Notes: generated by a model from the sequence alone, not told the origin. DNA of 64,000 nt from Muricoccus pecuniae (GCF_014199205.1 NZ_JACIJD010000005.1:184549-248548), one strand, 5' to 3'; counted from the stretch's first letter, positions 1 to 12,917 are shown. Translations and numbers: made by a program.

Positions 1-1095
1 GCCTCGGCCGGCGAGCTGAAGACGAAGCCGACGCAGCACAGCGTCAAGGAGCTGCTGGGCCTCGGCATCCAGCCGCAGATCCTGCTCTGCCGCTGTGACC
101 GGCCGATCCCGGAGAACGAGCGGCGCAAGATCGCCAATTTCTGCAACGTGCGGCCGGAGAGCGTGATCCCGGCGCTCGACGCCTCGTCCATCTACGCGGT
201 GCCGTTGCAGTACCATGCCGAGGGTCTGGACCGCGAGGTGCTGCGCCACTTCGACATGTCCGTCTATGGCGAGCCGGACCTCTCCCGCTGGCAGCGGATC
301 GTGCAGTCGCTCCAGCAGCCGGAGGGCGAGGTCACCATCGCCGTCGTCGGCAAGTACATGTCCCTGCTCGACGCCTACAAGTCGCTCGGCGAGGCGCTGG
401 CCCATGGCGGCATCGCCCACAACGTGAAGGTGCGGCTGGACTGGGTGGACAGCTCCATCTTCGAGGGGGAGGGCGCGACCAAGCGGCTGGAGGGGGTGCA
501 CGGCATTCTCGTGCCCGGCGGCTTCGGCGAGCGCGGCTCGGAGGGCAAGATCCGCGCGGTGCAGTTCGCGCGCGAGCGCGGCGTTCCCTTCCTCGGCATC
601 TGCTTCGGCATGCAGATGGCCGTGGTCGAGGCCGCGCGGAACCAGGCGGGGATGCCCGGCGCCTCCTCCACCGAGTTCGGCCCCTGCGACGACCCCGTGG
701 TCGGCCTGCTGACGGAGTGGAAGCGCGGCAACCAGGTGGAGCGCCGCGCCGAGGGCGGGGACCTCGGCGGCACGATGCGCCTCGGCTCCTACCCCTCCCT
801 GTTGGCCGAGGACTCGCTGGTGCGCGAGATCTATGGCGGCCGCGCGGAGATCATGGAGCGCCACCGCCACCGCTACGAGGTGAACGTGAACTACCGCGAG
901 AGGCTGGAGGCCACCGGCCTGCGCTTCTCCGGCATGTCGCCGGACGGCGTGCTGCCCGAGATCGTGGAGCGGCCGGACCATCCCTGGTTCCTCGGCGTGC
1001 AGTACCACCCCGAGCTGAAGTCCAAGCCCTTCGAGCCGCACCCCGTCTTCGCCGGCTTCATCGGCGCGGCGGTGCGCCAGGCGCGGCTGGTCTGA
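1..1095 (+). CDS. pyrG: CTP synthase, C-terminal two thirds (5' end outside window)
   Basis: PyrG makes CTP from UTP, ATP and glutamine in cytosolic pyrimidine synthesis. The frame is open from base 1, so about 180 N-terminal residues of the usual ~545 lie upstream. The visible part starts inside the synthase domain ([11 protein letters not shown], then CRCDRPI). The class-I glutamine amidotransferase domain follows, with the oxyanion stretch [10 protein letters not shown], the nucleophile elbow GICFGMQ (Cys) and the His-Glu pair in [10 protein letters not shown]. All glutaminase catalytic residues are present. The stop is at 1093-1095 and a GC-rich hairpin follows. Nothing is unusual apart from truncation by the window edge. 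Confidence 0.97.
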   Translation, partial: ASAGELKTKPTQHSVKELLGLGIQPQILLCRCDRPIPENERRKIANFCNVRPESVIPALDASSIYAVPLQYHAEGLDREVLRHFDMSVYGEPDLSRWQRIVQSLQQPEGEVTIAVVGKYMSLLDAYKSLGEALAHGGIAHNVKVRLDWVDSSIFEGEGATKRLEGVHGILVPGGFGERGSEGKIRAVQFARERGVPFLGICFGMQMAVVEAARNQAGMPGASSTEFGPCDDPVVGLLTEWKRGNQVERRAEGGDLGGTMRLGSYPSLLAEDSLVREIYGGRAEIMERHRHRYEVNVNYRERLEATGLRFSGMSPDGVLPEIVERPDHPWFLGVQYHPELKSKPFEPHPVFAGFIGAAVRQARLV

Positions 1096-1106
1096 GGCCG
1101 TTGTCC

Positions 1107-1130
1107 GGGCCGTCCCCTCACGGACGGCCC
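1107..1130 (+). terminator. hairpin after pyrG, probable terminator
   Basis: GGGCCGTCC (1107-1115) and GGACGGCCC (1122-1130) form a perfect 9-bp stem with a 6-nt loop, 11 nt past the pyrG stop. No clear U-tract follows, so it may act weakly or as an RNA 3'-end stabiliser. Confidence 0.5.
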
Positions 1131-1264
1131 GCTGACGGGATTGTCACCCTCGCTCCGTGAATAACCGTCATTCCCCCCGCGCGTTGTCCGCCGGCCCGGC
1201 ACGACCATAACTGCCGGGCACGGCCCGCCGCTGCGGCGGGCGGCAGATGAAGGGATGCGTGGCG

Positions 1265-1867
1265 ATGGCAAGGGTTCTCGTCCTCTATTACTCCAGCTAC
1301 GGCCATATCGAAGCGATGGCGCATGCGGTGGCCGAGGGCGCCCGCGCCGTCCCCGGCGTGACCGCGGATGTGAAGCGCGTGCCCGAGCTGGTGCCCGAGG
1401 AAGTCGCCCGGAACTCTCACTACAAGCTGGACCAGGCGGCCCCGGTGGCCGTGGTGAACGAGCTGCCGGACTACGACGCCATCATCATCGGCACCCCGAC
1501 CCGCTACGGGAACATGGCGTCGCAGATGAAGAACTTCCTCGACCAGACCGGCGGGCTCTGGGCGCGCGGGGCTTTCAACGGGAAGGTCGGGTCCTGCTTC
1601 ACCTCCACCGCCAGCCTCCATGGCGGGCAGGAGAGCACGATCCTCGCCACCAACAACGTGCTCTACCACCTCGGTATGGTGATCGTCGGTCTGCCCTACT
1701 CCTACGGGCCCCTGCAGGACGTGACGAAGGTGCAGGGCGGCACGCCCTATGGCGCGAGCACCGTGGCGGGCGGCGACGGCAGCCTGAAGCCGACGGAGGA
1801 CGACCTCGGCGCCGCCCGGTTCCAGGGCGAGCACGTGGCGCGGATCGCGGCCAAGCTCGCGGCCTGA
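1265..1867 (+). CDS. wrbA: WrbA-type NAD(P)H:quinone oxidoreductase
   Basis: This is a flavodoxin-fold FMN protein that reduces quinones by two electrons, protecting against semiquinone stress. The FMN phosphate loop is seen near the N terminus ([13 protein letters not shown]). The family signatures [16 protein letters not shown] and [12 protein letters not shown] follow. From ATG 1265 the product is 200 aa, the usual WrbA length. An upstream in-frame ATG at 1247 would add six residues, but GAAGGGA at 1249-1255 lies 9 nt before 1265 and favours the later start. It is a single gene between pyrG and eno. WrbA assignment is secure; the cellular quinone substrate is family knowledge. Confidence 0.93.
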   Translation: MARVLVLYYSSYGHIEAMAHAVAEGARAVPGVTADVKRVPELVPEEVARNSHYKLDQAAPVAVVNELPDYDAIIIGTPTRYGNMASQMKNFLDQTGGLWARGAFNGKVGSCFTSTASLHGGQESTILATNNVLYHLGMVIVGLPYSYGPLQDVTKVQGGTPYGASTVAGGDGSLKPTEDDLGAARFQGEHVARIAAKLAA

Positions 1868-3250
<1,383 letters not shown>

Positions 3251-3413
3251 GACCGGCCGCCGCGCTGGAGCGATTCCGGCGCGGCTTCGGTGCAACGTCC
3301 ACAGCTATTTCTGCGCTATCCCTCTGAGACGGCTTGCGCTTTCGAGGCACGCCGATTTTACTCGGGGGCAGGGGATCATTCCGATCGGCCTAAGCTCTTC
3401 GGGGGAGGGGCAG

Positions 3414-3743
3414 TTGGCTTTCTTTAAGGGGGTGAAGCGCCGGGCGCAGGCCTTGGTGCTTCCAGTAATTTTCTTCGCGCTGTGCGGATACTTCGCGCAT
3501 CACGCAATGCACGGCACGCGCGGCATTCTGGCGCGCGAGGCCCGCAACGCGGAGATCGCCGCTGCGCGCATCGTCCTCGCCGAAGCCGAGGCGGAGCGGG
3601 ACAGCATGGAGCGCAAGGTGGCCGGGCTGCGCGCCGAGCACCTTGACCGCGATATGCTGGAGGAACGCGCCCGCGCGCTGCTGAACGTGGTGTCGCGGGA
3701 CGAGATCATCGTGCCTTATCCGCCGAACCGCCGGCTCTTCTGA
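3414..3743 (+). CDS. FtsB/DivIC-type septum formation initiator protein
   Basis: This is a small bitopic protein of the divisome family that links FtsL and FtsQ at the septum. It shows one N-terminal membrane segment (ALVLPVIFFALCGYFAHHAM) followed by a periplasmic coiled coil rich in Ala, Glu and Arg, then a short tail ending PYPPNRRLF. The open frame extends back into eno, but TTG 3414 is chosen because GGGGGAGGGG sits directly upstream, giving 109 aa. GTG 3432 (103 aa) is an alternative. Position between eno and pdhA is the common alphaproteobacterial context for this family. The family is clear; the symbol is left open because FtsB and DivIC are not separable here. Confidence 0.85.
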   Translation: MAFFKGVKRRAQALVLPVIFFALCGYFAHHAMHGTRGILAREARNAEIAAARIVLAEAEAERDSMERKVAGLRAEHLDRDMLEERARALLNVVSRDEIIVPYPPNRRLF

Positions 3744-3770
3744 GGGCCGGTTCTCTTCGGGATATTCGCG

Positions 3771-3803
3771 GCGCGCCGGAACTCCGGCGCGCTGTTTTCT
3801 TTT
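3771..3803 (+). terminator. rho-independent terminator after the ftsB-like gene
   Basis: GCGCGCCGG (3771-3779), loop AACT, CCGGCGCGC (3784-3792) form a perfect 9-bp stem followed by TGTTTTCTTTT. This classic intrinsic terminator separates the ftsB-like gene from the pdh operon. Confidence 0.85.
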
Positions 3804-3901
3804 GTTCGTATCGCCGCGTGTCGGTGGCCAGGAGGTCGGGCTTAGCCGGTCCGGACAGCCCTCCGGTTGCCGAAGCGCGGGATTCCTCGCGGCCAAGGTG
3901 C

Positions 3902-3920
3902 TTAACCAGAAAGCGGTTAA
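3902..3920 (+). promoter_or_regulatory. TTAACC-N7-GGTTAA dyad upstream of pdhA
   Basis: A perfect 6-bp inverted repeat (3902-3907 and 3915-3920, 7-nt spacer) lies 126 nt before the pdhA start, in the only long gap of this region (3744-4045). It may be a regulator-binding site or promoter element of the pdh operon; no regulator can be named. Apart from this dyad and the terminator, the gap holds no recognised gene. Confidence 0.35.
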
Positions 3921-4045
3921 TCGTTCTGTTGCACCGCAACATCAATGACTTAGGTGAGTCTTGTAGCTTGCTGATCGGGAGCGGCGACCGTATCTGCCCG
4001 GAAAGGGCGGCCTCCCGGCCGGCTGGAACGCAGGAGCACCCCCCG

Positions 4046-5080
4046 ATGGCGCTTGGGATGGACAATGCGGCGAAGCGCCGCAACGGACGCGGCAACGACT
4101 CGCCGGCCCAGCCCGGCCACAACCAGGACATCCTGGGCAAGGCCTATCGCGAGATGCTGCTCATCCGCCGCTTCGAGGAGAAGGCGGGCCAACTCTACGG
4201 CATGGGGCTGATCGGCGGCTTCTGCCACCTCTATATCGGCCAGGAAGCCGTCGTCGTCGGCATGCAGATGACGCTGCAGGACGGCGACGAGGTCATCACC
4301 TCCTACCGTGACCACGGCCATATGCTGGCGACCGGCATGGAGGCCCGCGGTGTGATGGCGGAGCTGACCGGCCGCATCGGCGGCTACTCCAAGGGCAAGG
4401 GCGGGAGCATGCACATGTTCTCCCGCGAGAAGGGCTTCTACGGCGGCCACGGCATCGTGGGCGCGCAGGTCTCGCTCGGCATCGGCCTTGCTTTCGCGAA
4501 CTGGTACCGCGAGGACGGCAAGGTGGCGCTCGCCTATTTCGGCGAGGGCGCGTCGAACCAGGGTCAGGTCTATGAGAGCTTCAACCTCGCCGCGCTGCTG
4601 AAGCTGCCCTGCATCTTCATCATCGAGAACAACCGCTACGGCATGGGCACCTCCGTCGAGCGCGCCTCGGCCTCGAAGGACCTGTCGAAGAACGGCGCGC
4701 CCTGGGGCATTCCGGGCGAGCAGGTGAACGGCATGGACGTGCTGGCGGTGAAGGCGGCCGGCGAGCGCGCGGTGGCCCACTGCCGCGAGGGCAAGGGGCC
4801 CTACCTACTGGAGATGCAGACCTACCGCTACCGCGGCCACTCCATGTCCGACCCCGCGAAGTACCGCACGCGCGAGGAGGTGCAGAAGATGCGCGAGCAG
4901 AGCGACTGCATCGAGACCGTGCGCAAGCTGCTGCTGGAGGGCGGCACGAGCGAGGCCGACCTGAAGGCAGTGGACGACGAGGTGAAGGCCATCGTGCAGG
5001 ACGCGGCGGAGTTCGCCCAGTCCAGCCCCGAGCCCGACGAATCCGAACTCTGGACCGATGTTCTGGTGGAGAGCCGCTGA
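4046..5080 (+). CDS. pdhA: pyruvate dehydrogenase E1 component, alpha subunit
   Basis: E1-alpha with E1-beta decarboxylates pyruvate using thiamine diphosphate and reductively acetylates the E2 lipoyl arm. From ATG 4046, preceded by CAGGAG, the product is 344 aa, as usual for the alphaproteobacterial heterotetrameric E1. Features include [12 protein letters not shown], the glycine-rich [10 protein letters not shown] loop and the ThDP-binding motif GEGASNQG ending in ENNRYGMGT. The regulatory-loop-like [15 protein letters not shown] is also present. The open frame extends upstream to 3818 without family similarity, so the longer start is rejected. It starts the pdhA-pdhB-pdhC operon, with 1 nt between its stop and pdhB. 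Confidence 0.96.
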   Translation: MALGMDNAAKRRNGRGNDSPAQPGHNQDILGKAYREMLLIRRFEEKAGQLYGMGLIGGFCHLYIGQEAVVVGMQMTLQDGDEVITSYRDHGHMLATGMEARGVMAELTGRIGGYSKGKGGSMHMFSREKGFYGGHGIVGAQVSLGIGLAFANWYREDGKVALAYFGEGASNQGQVYESFNLAALLKLPCIFIIENNRYGMGTSVERASASKDLSKNGAPWGIPGEQVNGMDVLAVKAAGERAVAHCREGKGPYLLEMQTYRYRGHSMSDPAKYRTREEVQKMREQSDCIETVRKLLLEGGTSEADLKAVDDEVKAIVQDAAEFAQSSPEPDESELWTDVLVESR

Positions 5081-5081
5081 G

Positions 5082-6536
<1,455 letters not shown>

Positions 6537-6548
6537 GGGGCGCGGCAC

Positions 6549-7931
6549 ATGGCCACCAATATCCTGATGCCCGCCCTCTCTCCGACGATGACGGAGGGGA
6601 CGCTCGCCCGCTGGCTCAAGAAGGAGGGCGACACGGTCAAGTCCGGCGACGTGATCGCCGAGATCGAGACCGACAAGGCGACGATGGAGTTCGAGGCCGT
6701 GGATGAAGGCATCCTCGGCAAGATCCTCGTGCCCGACGGCACCGAGGGGGTGAAGGTCAACCAGCCCATCGGTGTGATGGTGGAGGAGGGCGAGGCCGTC
6801 CCCTCCGGCGGTACCTCCGCCGCCGGCGGCACGGCCGGCGAGGCAGGGCCGGCTCCGTCCCCTTCCGGCAGCGTTGCGATGGAAGGCGTGCAGGCCGCGG
6901 GCGGCAAGGTCGCGGGCGCGGCCGAGCAGCCGATCACCCCGCCCGCGCCCACGGGCGGCAACCCCGCCCCGGCGCCGTCTGCCGCGCCGGCCGGGCAGGG
7001 GGGGCGCGTCTTCGCCTCCCCGCTCGCGCGCCGCATGGCGGAGCAGGCCGGGATCGACCTCGCCTCGGTGAAGGGCTCCGGCCCGAACGGGCGCGTCGTG
7101 AAGTCGGACATCGAGGCGGCCCAGGCCGCGCCGAAGCCGGCCGCCGCGCAGCCCGCCCCGCAGGCCGCAGCGCCCGCCCCGGCACCCGCCGCGCCGGCTC
7201 CCGCGCCCAAGCCCGCCGCGCCCGTGATCACGGCGCCGCACAAGGCCGTGCCGCATTCCTCCATGCGCAAGGTCATTGCCCGCCGCCTGTCGGAGAGCAA
7301 GCAGACCGTCCCGCACTTCTACGTCTCGATCGACGTGGAGCTGGACGCGCTGATGAAGCTGCGCGCGGACCTGAACGCGCGCTCGCCCAAGGACGGACCG
7401 AACGCCTACAAGCTCTCGGTGAACGACCTCGTCATCAAGGCGACGGCGGCCACGCTGCGCAAGCTGCCCCAGACCAACGCGACCTGGACCGACGACGCGA
7501 CGATCATCTACGACGACGTGGATATCAGCATCGCCGTTTCCATCCCCGACGGCCTGATCACGCCCATTATCCGCCGCGCCGACCAGAAGGGCCTGGCGAC
7601 CATCTCCAACGAGATGAAGGACCTCGCCGCCCGCGCGAAGTCCGGCAAGCTGAAGCCCGAGGAGTTCCAGGGCGGCGGCTTCTCCATCTCGAACATGGGC
7701 ATGTTCGGGGTGAAGCAGTTCTCGGCCATCATCAACCCGCCCCAGGCCGGCATCCTCGCCGTCTCGGCGGGCGAGAAGCGGCCGGTGGTGAAGGACGGGC
7801 AGCTCGCGGTGGCCACGGTGATGACCGTGACGCTCTCGGTCGATCACCGCGTGATCGACGGCGCGCTGGCGGCGGAGTGGGTTTCCACCTTCAAGTCGAT
7901 CGTCGAGGACCCGCTGAGCCTCATGCTGTGA
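6549..7931 (+). CDS. pdhC: dihydrolipoyllysine-residue acetyltransferase (PDH E2)
   Basis: E2 forms the core of the PDH complex and transfers acetyl groups to CoA. Domain order in 460 aa: lipoyl domain (1-80, Lys in [12 protein letters not shown]), Pro/Ala linker, peripheral-subunit-binding domain ([17 protein letters not shown], about 155-190), a second Ala/Pro linker, then the catalytic acyltransferase domain from about 230. The active-site motif [13 protein letters not shown] lies near the C terminus. Its lipoyl domain is nearly a copy of that on pdhB. It is 12 nt downstream of pdhB and clearly co-transcribed. Confidence 0.97.
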   Translation: MATNILMPALSPTMTEGTLARWLKKEGDTVKSGDVIAEIETDKATMEFEAVDEGILGKILVPDGTEGVKVNQPIGVMVEEGEAVPSGGTSAAGGTAGEAGPAPSPSGSVAMEGVQAAGGKVAGAAEQPITPPAPTGGNPAPAPSAAPAGQGGRVFASPLARRMAEQAGIDLASVKGSGPNGRVVKSDIEAAQAAPKPAAAQPAPQAAAPAPAPAAPAPAPKPAAPVITAPHKAVPHSSMRKVIARRLSESKQTVPHFYVSIDVELDALMKLRADLNARSPKDGPNAYKLSVNDLVIKATAATLRKLPQTNATWTDDATIIYDDVDISIAVSIPDGLITPIIRRADQKGLATISNEMKDLAARAKSGKLKPEEFQGGGFSISNMGMFGVKQFSAIINPPQAGILAVSAGEKRPVVKDGQLAVATVMTVTLSVDHRVIDGALAAEWVSTFKSIVEDPLSLML

Positions 7932-7953
7932 GGGGCGCGGCGGGCGGCGCGGG

Positions 7954-9363
7954 GTGGTGAGAGTGGCGGGGCGCGGGCGGCACGGCGCGCTCGCGGCCGC
8001 GCTCGCCTTCCTGGTCTGCTTCGCTGCGCTGCTCGCCGCGGGGTCGCGGGTTCCGCCGCGCGACCTCGCCCATTTCGACCAGAAGTTCTACGTGGCGACC
8101 GCCTGGGACCTGGTGCGCTGGGGCACCTTCTCCGACGGCTTCTTCGACCGGGTGGACAGTTCCACCGAGCCCCCGCCGCCCGGCATGTTCCTCGGCCCCG
8201 GCTACCCCGTGCTGCTTGCCGGGCTGATGAGGCTCGATCCCGCGCTGCGGGAGGCGGCGGGTTGCGCTGTGCGGCACCTGCCCTCGGACGACGCCGCCGC
8301 GCGCTGCCCGGCCTATCGCGGGCTGGTCGGCTGGGTGAATGACGCGCTCGTCGCGGGGGCGCTAGCGCTACTCCTGCTCGCCGCCCTGCGCGTCACCGGA
8401 CGTCCTGCCGTGGCCGTGCTGGCGACGGCTCTCGGGCTCGCGGCCGCGCTCGGCTATGCCAAGCTCTTAAACCTCGCGATGACGGAGAGCCTCGCCCTCT
8501 TTCTCTTCTCAGCCGCCACCCTTCTCTTCCTTGTGGCATTCGAGGGGACAAGGCGCTGGGCGGCGCTGGCGGGCGGTGCGGCACTGGGCCTGCTGATCCT
8601 CACCCGGCCCAGCCATATCGTGCTCGCGCCGTTCGCCCTTGCGGCACTGCTTCTCTTCGCGCCGCGGCGCCTGATGACAGGCGCGCTCTTCGGGCTCGGT
8701 CTCGCCGCGGCGCTGCTGCCCTGGGCTGTCCGGAACGAGCTGGTGCTCGGGCGCTTCGCGCTCACCGCGGGCTACGGTCCTGCCGTACTGATCGAGCGGA
8801 TGGCCTATAACGGGATGACGCCGCGCGAGTTCGGCCTGTCCTTCCTCTACTGGCTTCCGGATTTCGGGGACGCGCTCACCGCGCGGCTCTTCGGGCCTGA
8901 AGCAGCGGCGCGGCTGGATTGGGACCGGCCCGGCAGCCTTTACGACATCGGCCAGCGCCGTCGCCATGCGGCACTGGAAGCGCCCGGCGGGGTGGATGCG
9001 GCGCTGCCCGTCCTCTTGCGCGAGGAGGTGCTCGGGAAGCCGGTGGCCTATGTGGGATCGACCCTCTCGCTCGCCTGGCGCGGCCTCTGGGTCGGGCGCT
9101 ATTGGGGCTTCGCGATGATCCTCCTGCTGCCGCTGGGGATCGCCGCCGCGCGGCGGGCGGGGCGGCTCACCCCGCTGCTCGTCTATGCCGCGCCCGCCTG
9201 GATCATGCTCGCGGTCCATGCGGGCGCCTCGGTGAACCAGGACCGCTACAACCTGGCCCTGATTTTCGGCCTCTCGACCGCCGCTTCCCTGGCGATCGCC
9301 TCGCTCGCCTCGCGCCGCTGGCCGGCGCTGGGCGTCGCGGCCGAAGGGGGGAGGCGGGCATGA
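7954..9363 (+). CDS. polytopic membrane protein, GT-C glycosyltransferase-like
   Basis: No specific function is recognised. The 469-aa product has a positively charged N terminus, a first membrane helix (about 10-30), then an extracytoplasmic-looking loop with acidic and aromatic residues (LAHFDQKFYVATAWDLVRWG, then PPPGMFLGPGYPVLLAGL). Eight or more further hydrophobic helices follow. This layout and the long first loop resemble PMT/ArnT-type GT-C transferases that use polyprenyl-phosphate sugars. The start is taken as GTG 7954; GTG 7957 and GTG 7963 are alternatives. It lies 22 nt after pdhC and overlaps the next gene by ATGA, so it appears co-transcribed with PDH genes, a relation with no obvious functional meaning. 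Confidence 0.6.
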   Translation: MVRVAGRGRHGALAAALAFLVCFAALLAAGSRVPPRDLAHFDQKFYVATAWDLVRWGTFSDGFFDRVDSSTEPPPPGMFLGPGYPVLLAGLMRLDPALREAAGCAVRHLPSDDAAARCPAYRGLVGWVNDALVAGALALLLLAALRVTGRPAVAVLATALGLAAALGYAKLLNLAMTESLALFLFSAATLLFLVAFEGTRRWAALAGGAALGLLILTRPSHIVLAPFALAALLLFAPRRLMTGALFGLGLAAALLPWAVRNELVLGRFALTAGYGPAVLIERMAYNGMTPREFGLSFLYWLPDFGDALTARLFGPEAAARLDWDRPGSLYDIGQRRRHAALEAPGGVDAALPVLLREEVLGKPVAYVGSTLSLAWRGLWVGRYWGFAMILLLPLGIAAARRAGRLTPLLVYAAPAWIMLAVHAGASVNQDRYNLALIFGLSTAASLAIASLASRRWPALGVAAEGGRRA

Positions 9364-9863
9364 CGGTGGGGCAGGGCATCGCAGGAGCGGCCTTCACCCT
9401 GCGGGACGCGGAACCGGCAGATCTGCCGGAGATCCTGCGCATCGTGCGGGAACTCGCGGAGTACGAGCGGCTCGGCCATGCGGCCGTGGCGACGGAGGAG
9501 GATTTCGGCCGTCTCCTCTTCGGCCCGGCGCCGCTGCTCCACGCCGTCCTCGCCGAGCGCGAGGGGCGCGTGGTGGGTGGCGCGCTGTGGTACAACAATG
9601 TCAGCACCTTCACCGGTCGGCCGGGCATCCATCTGGAGGATGTCTATGTCGAGCCCCGTCATCGAGGCCTCGGCATCGGCCGCGCCTTCTTCCGCCACCT
9701 CGCCCGGCTGGCGCTGGAGCGGGGCTGGGCGCGGCTGGACTGGCAGGTGCTGGACTGGAACGAGCCCGCGATCCGCTTCTACGAGGGGCTGGGCGCGGCG
9801 GCGCTGGATGACTGGCGCGGGCGACGGGTGAGCGGCGACGCGCTCCGTCGCTTGGCCGAATAA
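9360..9863 (+). CDS. GNAT-family N-acetyltransferase
   Basis: This 167-aa protein is a single GNAT domain: N-terminal strand-helix (FTLRDAEPADLPEILRIV), central sheet GGALWYNNVSTFTG, and the acetyl-CoA pyrophosphate loop EPRHRGLGIGRAFFRHLA. The C-terminal ending WNEPAIRFYEGLGA is of the type seen in diamine (spermidine/spermine-type) acetyltransferases. The acceptor cannot be read from sequence. Its ATG overlaps the preceding stop (ATGA) and lpdA starts 15 nt later, so it is inside the PDH/lipoamide transcription unit. Confidence 0.85.
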   Translation: MTVGQGIAGAAFTLRDAEPADLPEILRIVRELAEYERLGHAAVATEEDFGRLLFGPAPLLHAVLAEREGRVVGGALWYNNVSTFTGRPGIHLEDVYVEPRHRGLGIGRAFFRHLARLALERGWARLDWQVLDWNEPAIRFYEGLGAAALDDWRGRRVSGDALRRLAE

Positions 9864-9878
9864 GGAAGGGAGGCCGGC

Positions 9879-11273
9879 ATGGCCGATCAATACGATCTCG
9901 TGGTGGTGGGCGGCGGGCCCGGCGGCTATGTGGCGGCCATTCGCGCCGCGCAGCTGAAGATGAAGGTCGCGCTGGTCGAGCGCGAGAATCTCGGCGGCAT
10001 CTGCCTCAACTGGGGCTGCATCCCGACCAAGGCGCTGCTGCGGGCGAGCGAGATCAACCATCTCCTGCACACGCTGGATGCCTATGGCTTCGCCGCCGAC
10101 AACATCCGCTTCGACTTCCAGAAGGTGGTGAAGCGCTCCCGCGCCGTTGCCGGCCAGCTCTCGGCGGGCGTGAAGGGGCTGATGAAGAAGAACAAGGTCA
10201 CGGTGGTCGATGGCACGGCCAAGCTCGCCGGGCCCGGCAGGCTCTCCGTCACGAAGGACGGCAAGCCGGTCGCCGACCTTCAGGCCAAGAACATCATCCT
10301 CGCCACCGGCGCCCGCGCGCGCGTGCTGCCCGGGCTGGAGCCGGACGGGAAGCTCGTCTGGTCCTACCGCGAGGCGCTGGTGCCGGACACCATGCCGAAG
10401 TCGCTCATCGTCATCGGCTCGGGCGCGATCGGCAGCGAGTTCGCTAGCTTCTTCCTCAACATGGGCGCCCAGGTCACGCTGATCGAGGTGATGGACCGCA
10501 TCCTGCCCGTGGAGGACGCGGAGATCAGCGCCTTCGTGCAGAAGTCGTTCACGAAGCAGAAGATGAATGTCCTGACCGGCGCGAAGCTCGGCCAGATCAC
10601 CAAGACGTCCGACTCCGTCACGGTCAGCGTCGAGGCGGGCGGGAAGCAGCAGACGATCACGGCCGACCGGCTCATCTCGGCAGTCGGCATCGTCGGCAAT
10701 GTCGAGGATCTCGGCCTTGAGGGCACGAAGGTGAAGGTGGAGCGCACCCACATTGTCACCGACGAGCTGTGCCGCACCGGCGAGCCCGGCCTCTACGCGA
10801 TCGGCGACGTGGCCGGCGCTCCCTGGCTCGCCCACAAGGCCAGCCACGAGGCGATCATCTGCGTCGAGGGCATCGCCGGGATGCACCCGCACCCGCTCGA
10901 TGCCATGAACATCCCGGGCTGCACCTATTGCCGCCCGCAGGTGGCGAGCGTCGGGCTGACGGAGGCGAAGGCGAAGGAGGCCGGGCACGAGGTGCGCGTC
11001 GGGCGCTTCCCCTTCATCGGCAACGGCAAGGCCATCGCGCTCGGCGAGCCGGAGGGGATGATCAAGACCGTGTTCGACGCGAAGACCGGGGAGCTGCTGG
11101 GCGCCCATATGGTCGGGCCGGAGGTGACGGAGATGATCCAGGGCTACACCGTGGCCCGGACGCTCGAGACCACCGAGGCCGAGCTGATGCACACGGTCTT
11201 CCCGCACCCGACCGTCTCCGAGGCGATGCACGAGGCCGTTCTTGATGCATACGGCCGGGTGATCCACATCTAG
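9879..11273 (+). CDS. lpdA: dihydrolipoamide dehydrogenase (E3)
   Basis: E3 reoxidises dihydrolipoamide of PDH (and usually the 2-oxoglutarate dehydrogenase complex) with FAD and NAD. The 464-aa product has the FAD dinucleotide motif [12 protein letters not shown], the redox-active disulfide [12 protein letters not shown] and the NAD-binding motif [15 protein letters not shown] second FAD contact (LYAIGDVAG) and the C-terminal His-Glu of the interface domain ([13 protein letters not shown]) follow. An AAGGGAGG Shine-Dalgarno precedes the ATG. Location downstream of pdhC supports a PDH role. Confidence 0.97.
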   Translation: MADQYDLVVVGGGPGGYVAAIRAAQLKMKVALVERENLGGICLNWGCIPTKALLRASEINHLLHTLDAYGFAADNIRFDFQKVVKRSRAVAGQLSAGVKGLMKKNKVTVVDGTAKLAGPGRLSVTKDGKPVADLQAKNIILATGARARVLPGLEPDGKLVWSYREALVPDTMPKSLIVIGSGAIGSEFASFFLNMGAQVTLIEVMDRILPVEDAEISAFVQKSFTKQKMNVLTGAKLGQITKTSDSVTVSVEAGGKQQTITADRLISAVGIVGNVEDLGLEGTKVKVERTHIVTDELCRTGEPGLYAIGDVAGAPWLAHKASHEAIICVEGIAGMHPHPLDAMNIPGCTYCRPQVASVGLTEAKAKEAGHEVRVGRFPFIGNGKAIALGEPEGMIKTVFDAKTGELLGAHMVGPEVTEMIQGYTVARTLETTEAELMHTVFPHPTVSEAMHEAVLDAYGRVIHI

Positions 11274-11307
11274 GCCCAGACCGCTTCCACCCCCATCGCC
11301 GCGCCTC

Positions 11308-11326
11308 CGCCCCCGGGCCGGGGGCG
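11308..11326 (+). other. GC hairpin between lpdA and lipA
   Basis: CGCCCCCG (11308-11315) and CGGGGGCG (11319-11326) pair over a 3-nt loop, 19 nt before the lipA start. It may attenuate read-through or shield the lipA leader; no U-tract follows. Confidence 0.3.
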
Positions 11327-11344
11327 CGGCCGAGGACTGACCGC

Positions 11345-12424
11345 ATGGCCACCCGCATCCTGGTGGATCACCGCGCCGGCGGCGCGCAGGGCTCCGGCCC
11401 GGCGGCCCTGCCCGCGACGGACAGTGCTTCCCCCGCGCTGCCGGCCGCGATCGCGCGGATCGTGCCCAGCACGGCCGCCGCCCCGCTTCGCCATCCGGAG
11501 AAGGCGAACCGGCCGGACAACCCGATCAAGCGCAAGCCGGACTGGATCCGGGTGAAGGCCCCGACCCACCCGATCTATCACGAGACCCGCAACCTCATGC
11601 GGGAGAACAAACTCGTCACCGTCTGCGAGGAGGCGGCCTGCCCCAACATCGGGGAGTGCTGGTCCCAGCGCCACGCGACCATGATGATCATGGGCGAGAT
11701 CTGCACGCGCGCCTGCTCCTTCTGCAACATCACCACCGGCATGCCGAAAGGCCTGGACACCGACGAGCCGCGCCGCGTGGGCGACGCCGTGGCGGCGCTG
11801 GGCCTGCGGCACGTCGTCATCACCTCGGTGGACCGGGACGATCTCCGGGACGGCGGCGCCGAGCACTTCGCGCGCACCATCGCCGCCATCCGCGCCGCCG
11901 CGCCGGAGACCACGATTGAGATCCTGACACCGGACTTCCTCCGCAAGGACGGCGCCCTGGAGGTGGTGGTCGCCGCGCGGCCGGACGTGTTCAACCACAA
12001 TCTGGAGACCGTGCCCCGCCTCTACCCGACGATCCGGCCCGGCGCGCGTTACTTCCACTCGCTGCGTCTGCTCGACGAGGTGAAGCGGCTGGACCCCGGC
12101 ATCTTCACCAAGTCCGGCGTGATGGTCGGGCTGGGCGAGGCGCGGGGCGAGGTGCTTCAGGTGATGGACGACATGCGCTCGGCCGAGATCGACTTCCTGA
12201 CCATCGGGCAGTACCTCCAGCCCTCGGTGAAGCACGCGGCGGTGGACCGCTTCGTCGAGCCCGCGGAGTTCGAGGACTACGCCCGCATGGCCCGCGCCAA
12301 GGGCTTCCTGCTCGTCTCGGCCACGCCGCTCACCCGCTCCTCCTACCATGCGGACCGCGATTTCGCGGAGCTGCGCGCGGCCCGCGACGCCACGCTCGGC
12401 CGCGTCCCCGCAACGGCTGCCTGA
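11345..12424 (+). CDS. lipA: lipoyl synthase
   Basis: LipA is a radical SAM enzyme that inserts two sulfurs into octanoyl groups on lipoyl domains. It shows the auxiliary cluster motif [12 protein letters not shown] and the radical SAM CxxxCxxC motif CTRACSFC, then [13 protein letters not shown] and [11 protein letters not shown]. The product is 359 aa; the first ~55 residues, low-complexity and Ala-rich, precede the conserved start near [15 protein letters not shown]. That extension is longer than in many LipA proteins, but no better-supported internal start exists. Its substrates, the lipoyl domains of PdhB and PdhC, are encoded 4-6 kb upstream. Confidence 0.97.
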   Translation: MATRILVDHRAGGAQGSGPAALPATDSASPALPAAIARIVPSTAAAPLRHPEKANRPDNPIKRKPDWIRVKAPTHPIYHETRNLMRENKLVTVCEEAACPNIGECWSQRHATMMIMGEICTRACSFCNITTGMPKGLDTDEPRRVGDAVAALGLRHVVITSVDRDDLRDGGAEHFARTIAAIRAAAPETTIEILTPDFLRKDGALEVVVAARPDVFNHNLETVPRLYPTIRPGARYFHSLRLLDEVKRLDPGIFTKSGVMVGLGEARGEVLQVMDDMRSAEIDFLTIGQYLQPSVKHAAVDRFVEPAEFEDYARMARAKGFLLVSATPLTRSSYHADRDFAELRAARDATLGRVPATAA

Positions 12425-12437
12425 GGAAGTCCCGGGA

Positions 12438-12917
12438 ATGCCGACGCATGCGGAGACGAAGCGTCTCCCCTACACGCCGGAGCAGATGTTCGACCTGGTG
12501 GCCGATGTCAGGCGCTACCCGGAGTTCCTGCCCTGGTGCGTCGGCGCCCAGGTGGTCTCCCGCACGGAGGGCGAGCTCATCGCGGACCTGACCATCGGCT
12601 TCAAGATGTTCCGCGAGACCTTTCGCAGCCGCGTGACGCTGGAGCGGCCGGAGCACGTGCATGTCGAGTACCTCACCGGCCCCTTCCGCTACCTGAACAA
12701 CCACTGGAACTTCACGGCGGTGCCGGGCGGGTCGGAGGTGAGGTTCTTCGTGGACTTCGAGTTCCGCTCGCGCCTGCTACAGGCGGTGATCGGCACCGTG
12801 TTCAACGAGGCCGTGCGGCTGATGGTGCGCGCCTTCGAGCGGCGGGCAATGGCGCTTTACGGGCGGGACAGGCCGGGCGCGAAGCTCACCGCGCGGCCGA
12901 ATCCCGGCCCGGGCTGA
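12438..12917 (+). CDS. COQ10/RatA-type START-domain protein
   Basis: This small SRPBCC/START-fold protein (159 aa) belongs to the family that includes mitochondrial COQ10 (ubiquinone chaperone) and E. coli RatA. Diagnostic stretches are YTPEQMFDLVADVRRYPEFL, PWCVGAQVV, the hydrophobic LTGPFRYLNNHWNF and VDFEFRSRLLQAVIG. ATG 12438 follows an AGGAAG site and lies 13 nt after lipA, suggesting co-transcription. In alphaproteobacteria a ubiquinone-binding role is likelier than the ribosome-linked role proposed for RatA; this is inference. Confidence 0.88.
   Translation: MPTHAETKRLPYTPEQMFDLVADVRRYPEFLPWCVGAQVVSRTEGELIADLTIGFKMFRETFRSRVTLERPEHVHVEYLTGPFRYLNNHWNFTAVPGGSEVRFFVDFEFRSRLLQAVIGTVFNEAVRLMVRAFERRAMALYGRDRPGAKLTARPNPGPG

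Noticed and set aside
3902..3920. CtrA-type site upstream of pdhA
   Set aside because: CtrA sites are TTAA-N7-TTAA; here the two TTAA are 11 nt apart and the element is a dyad, so only a generic operator is proposed.
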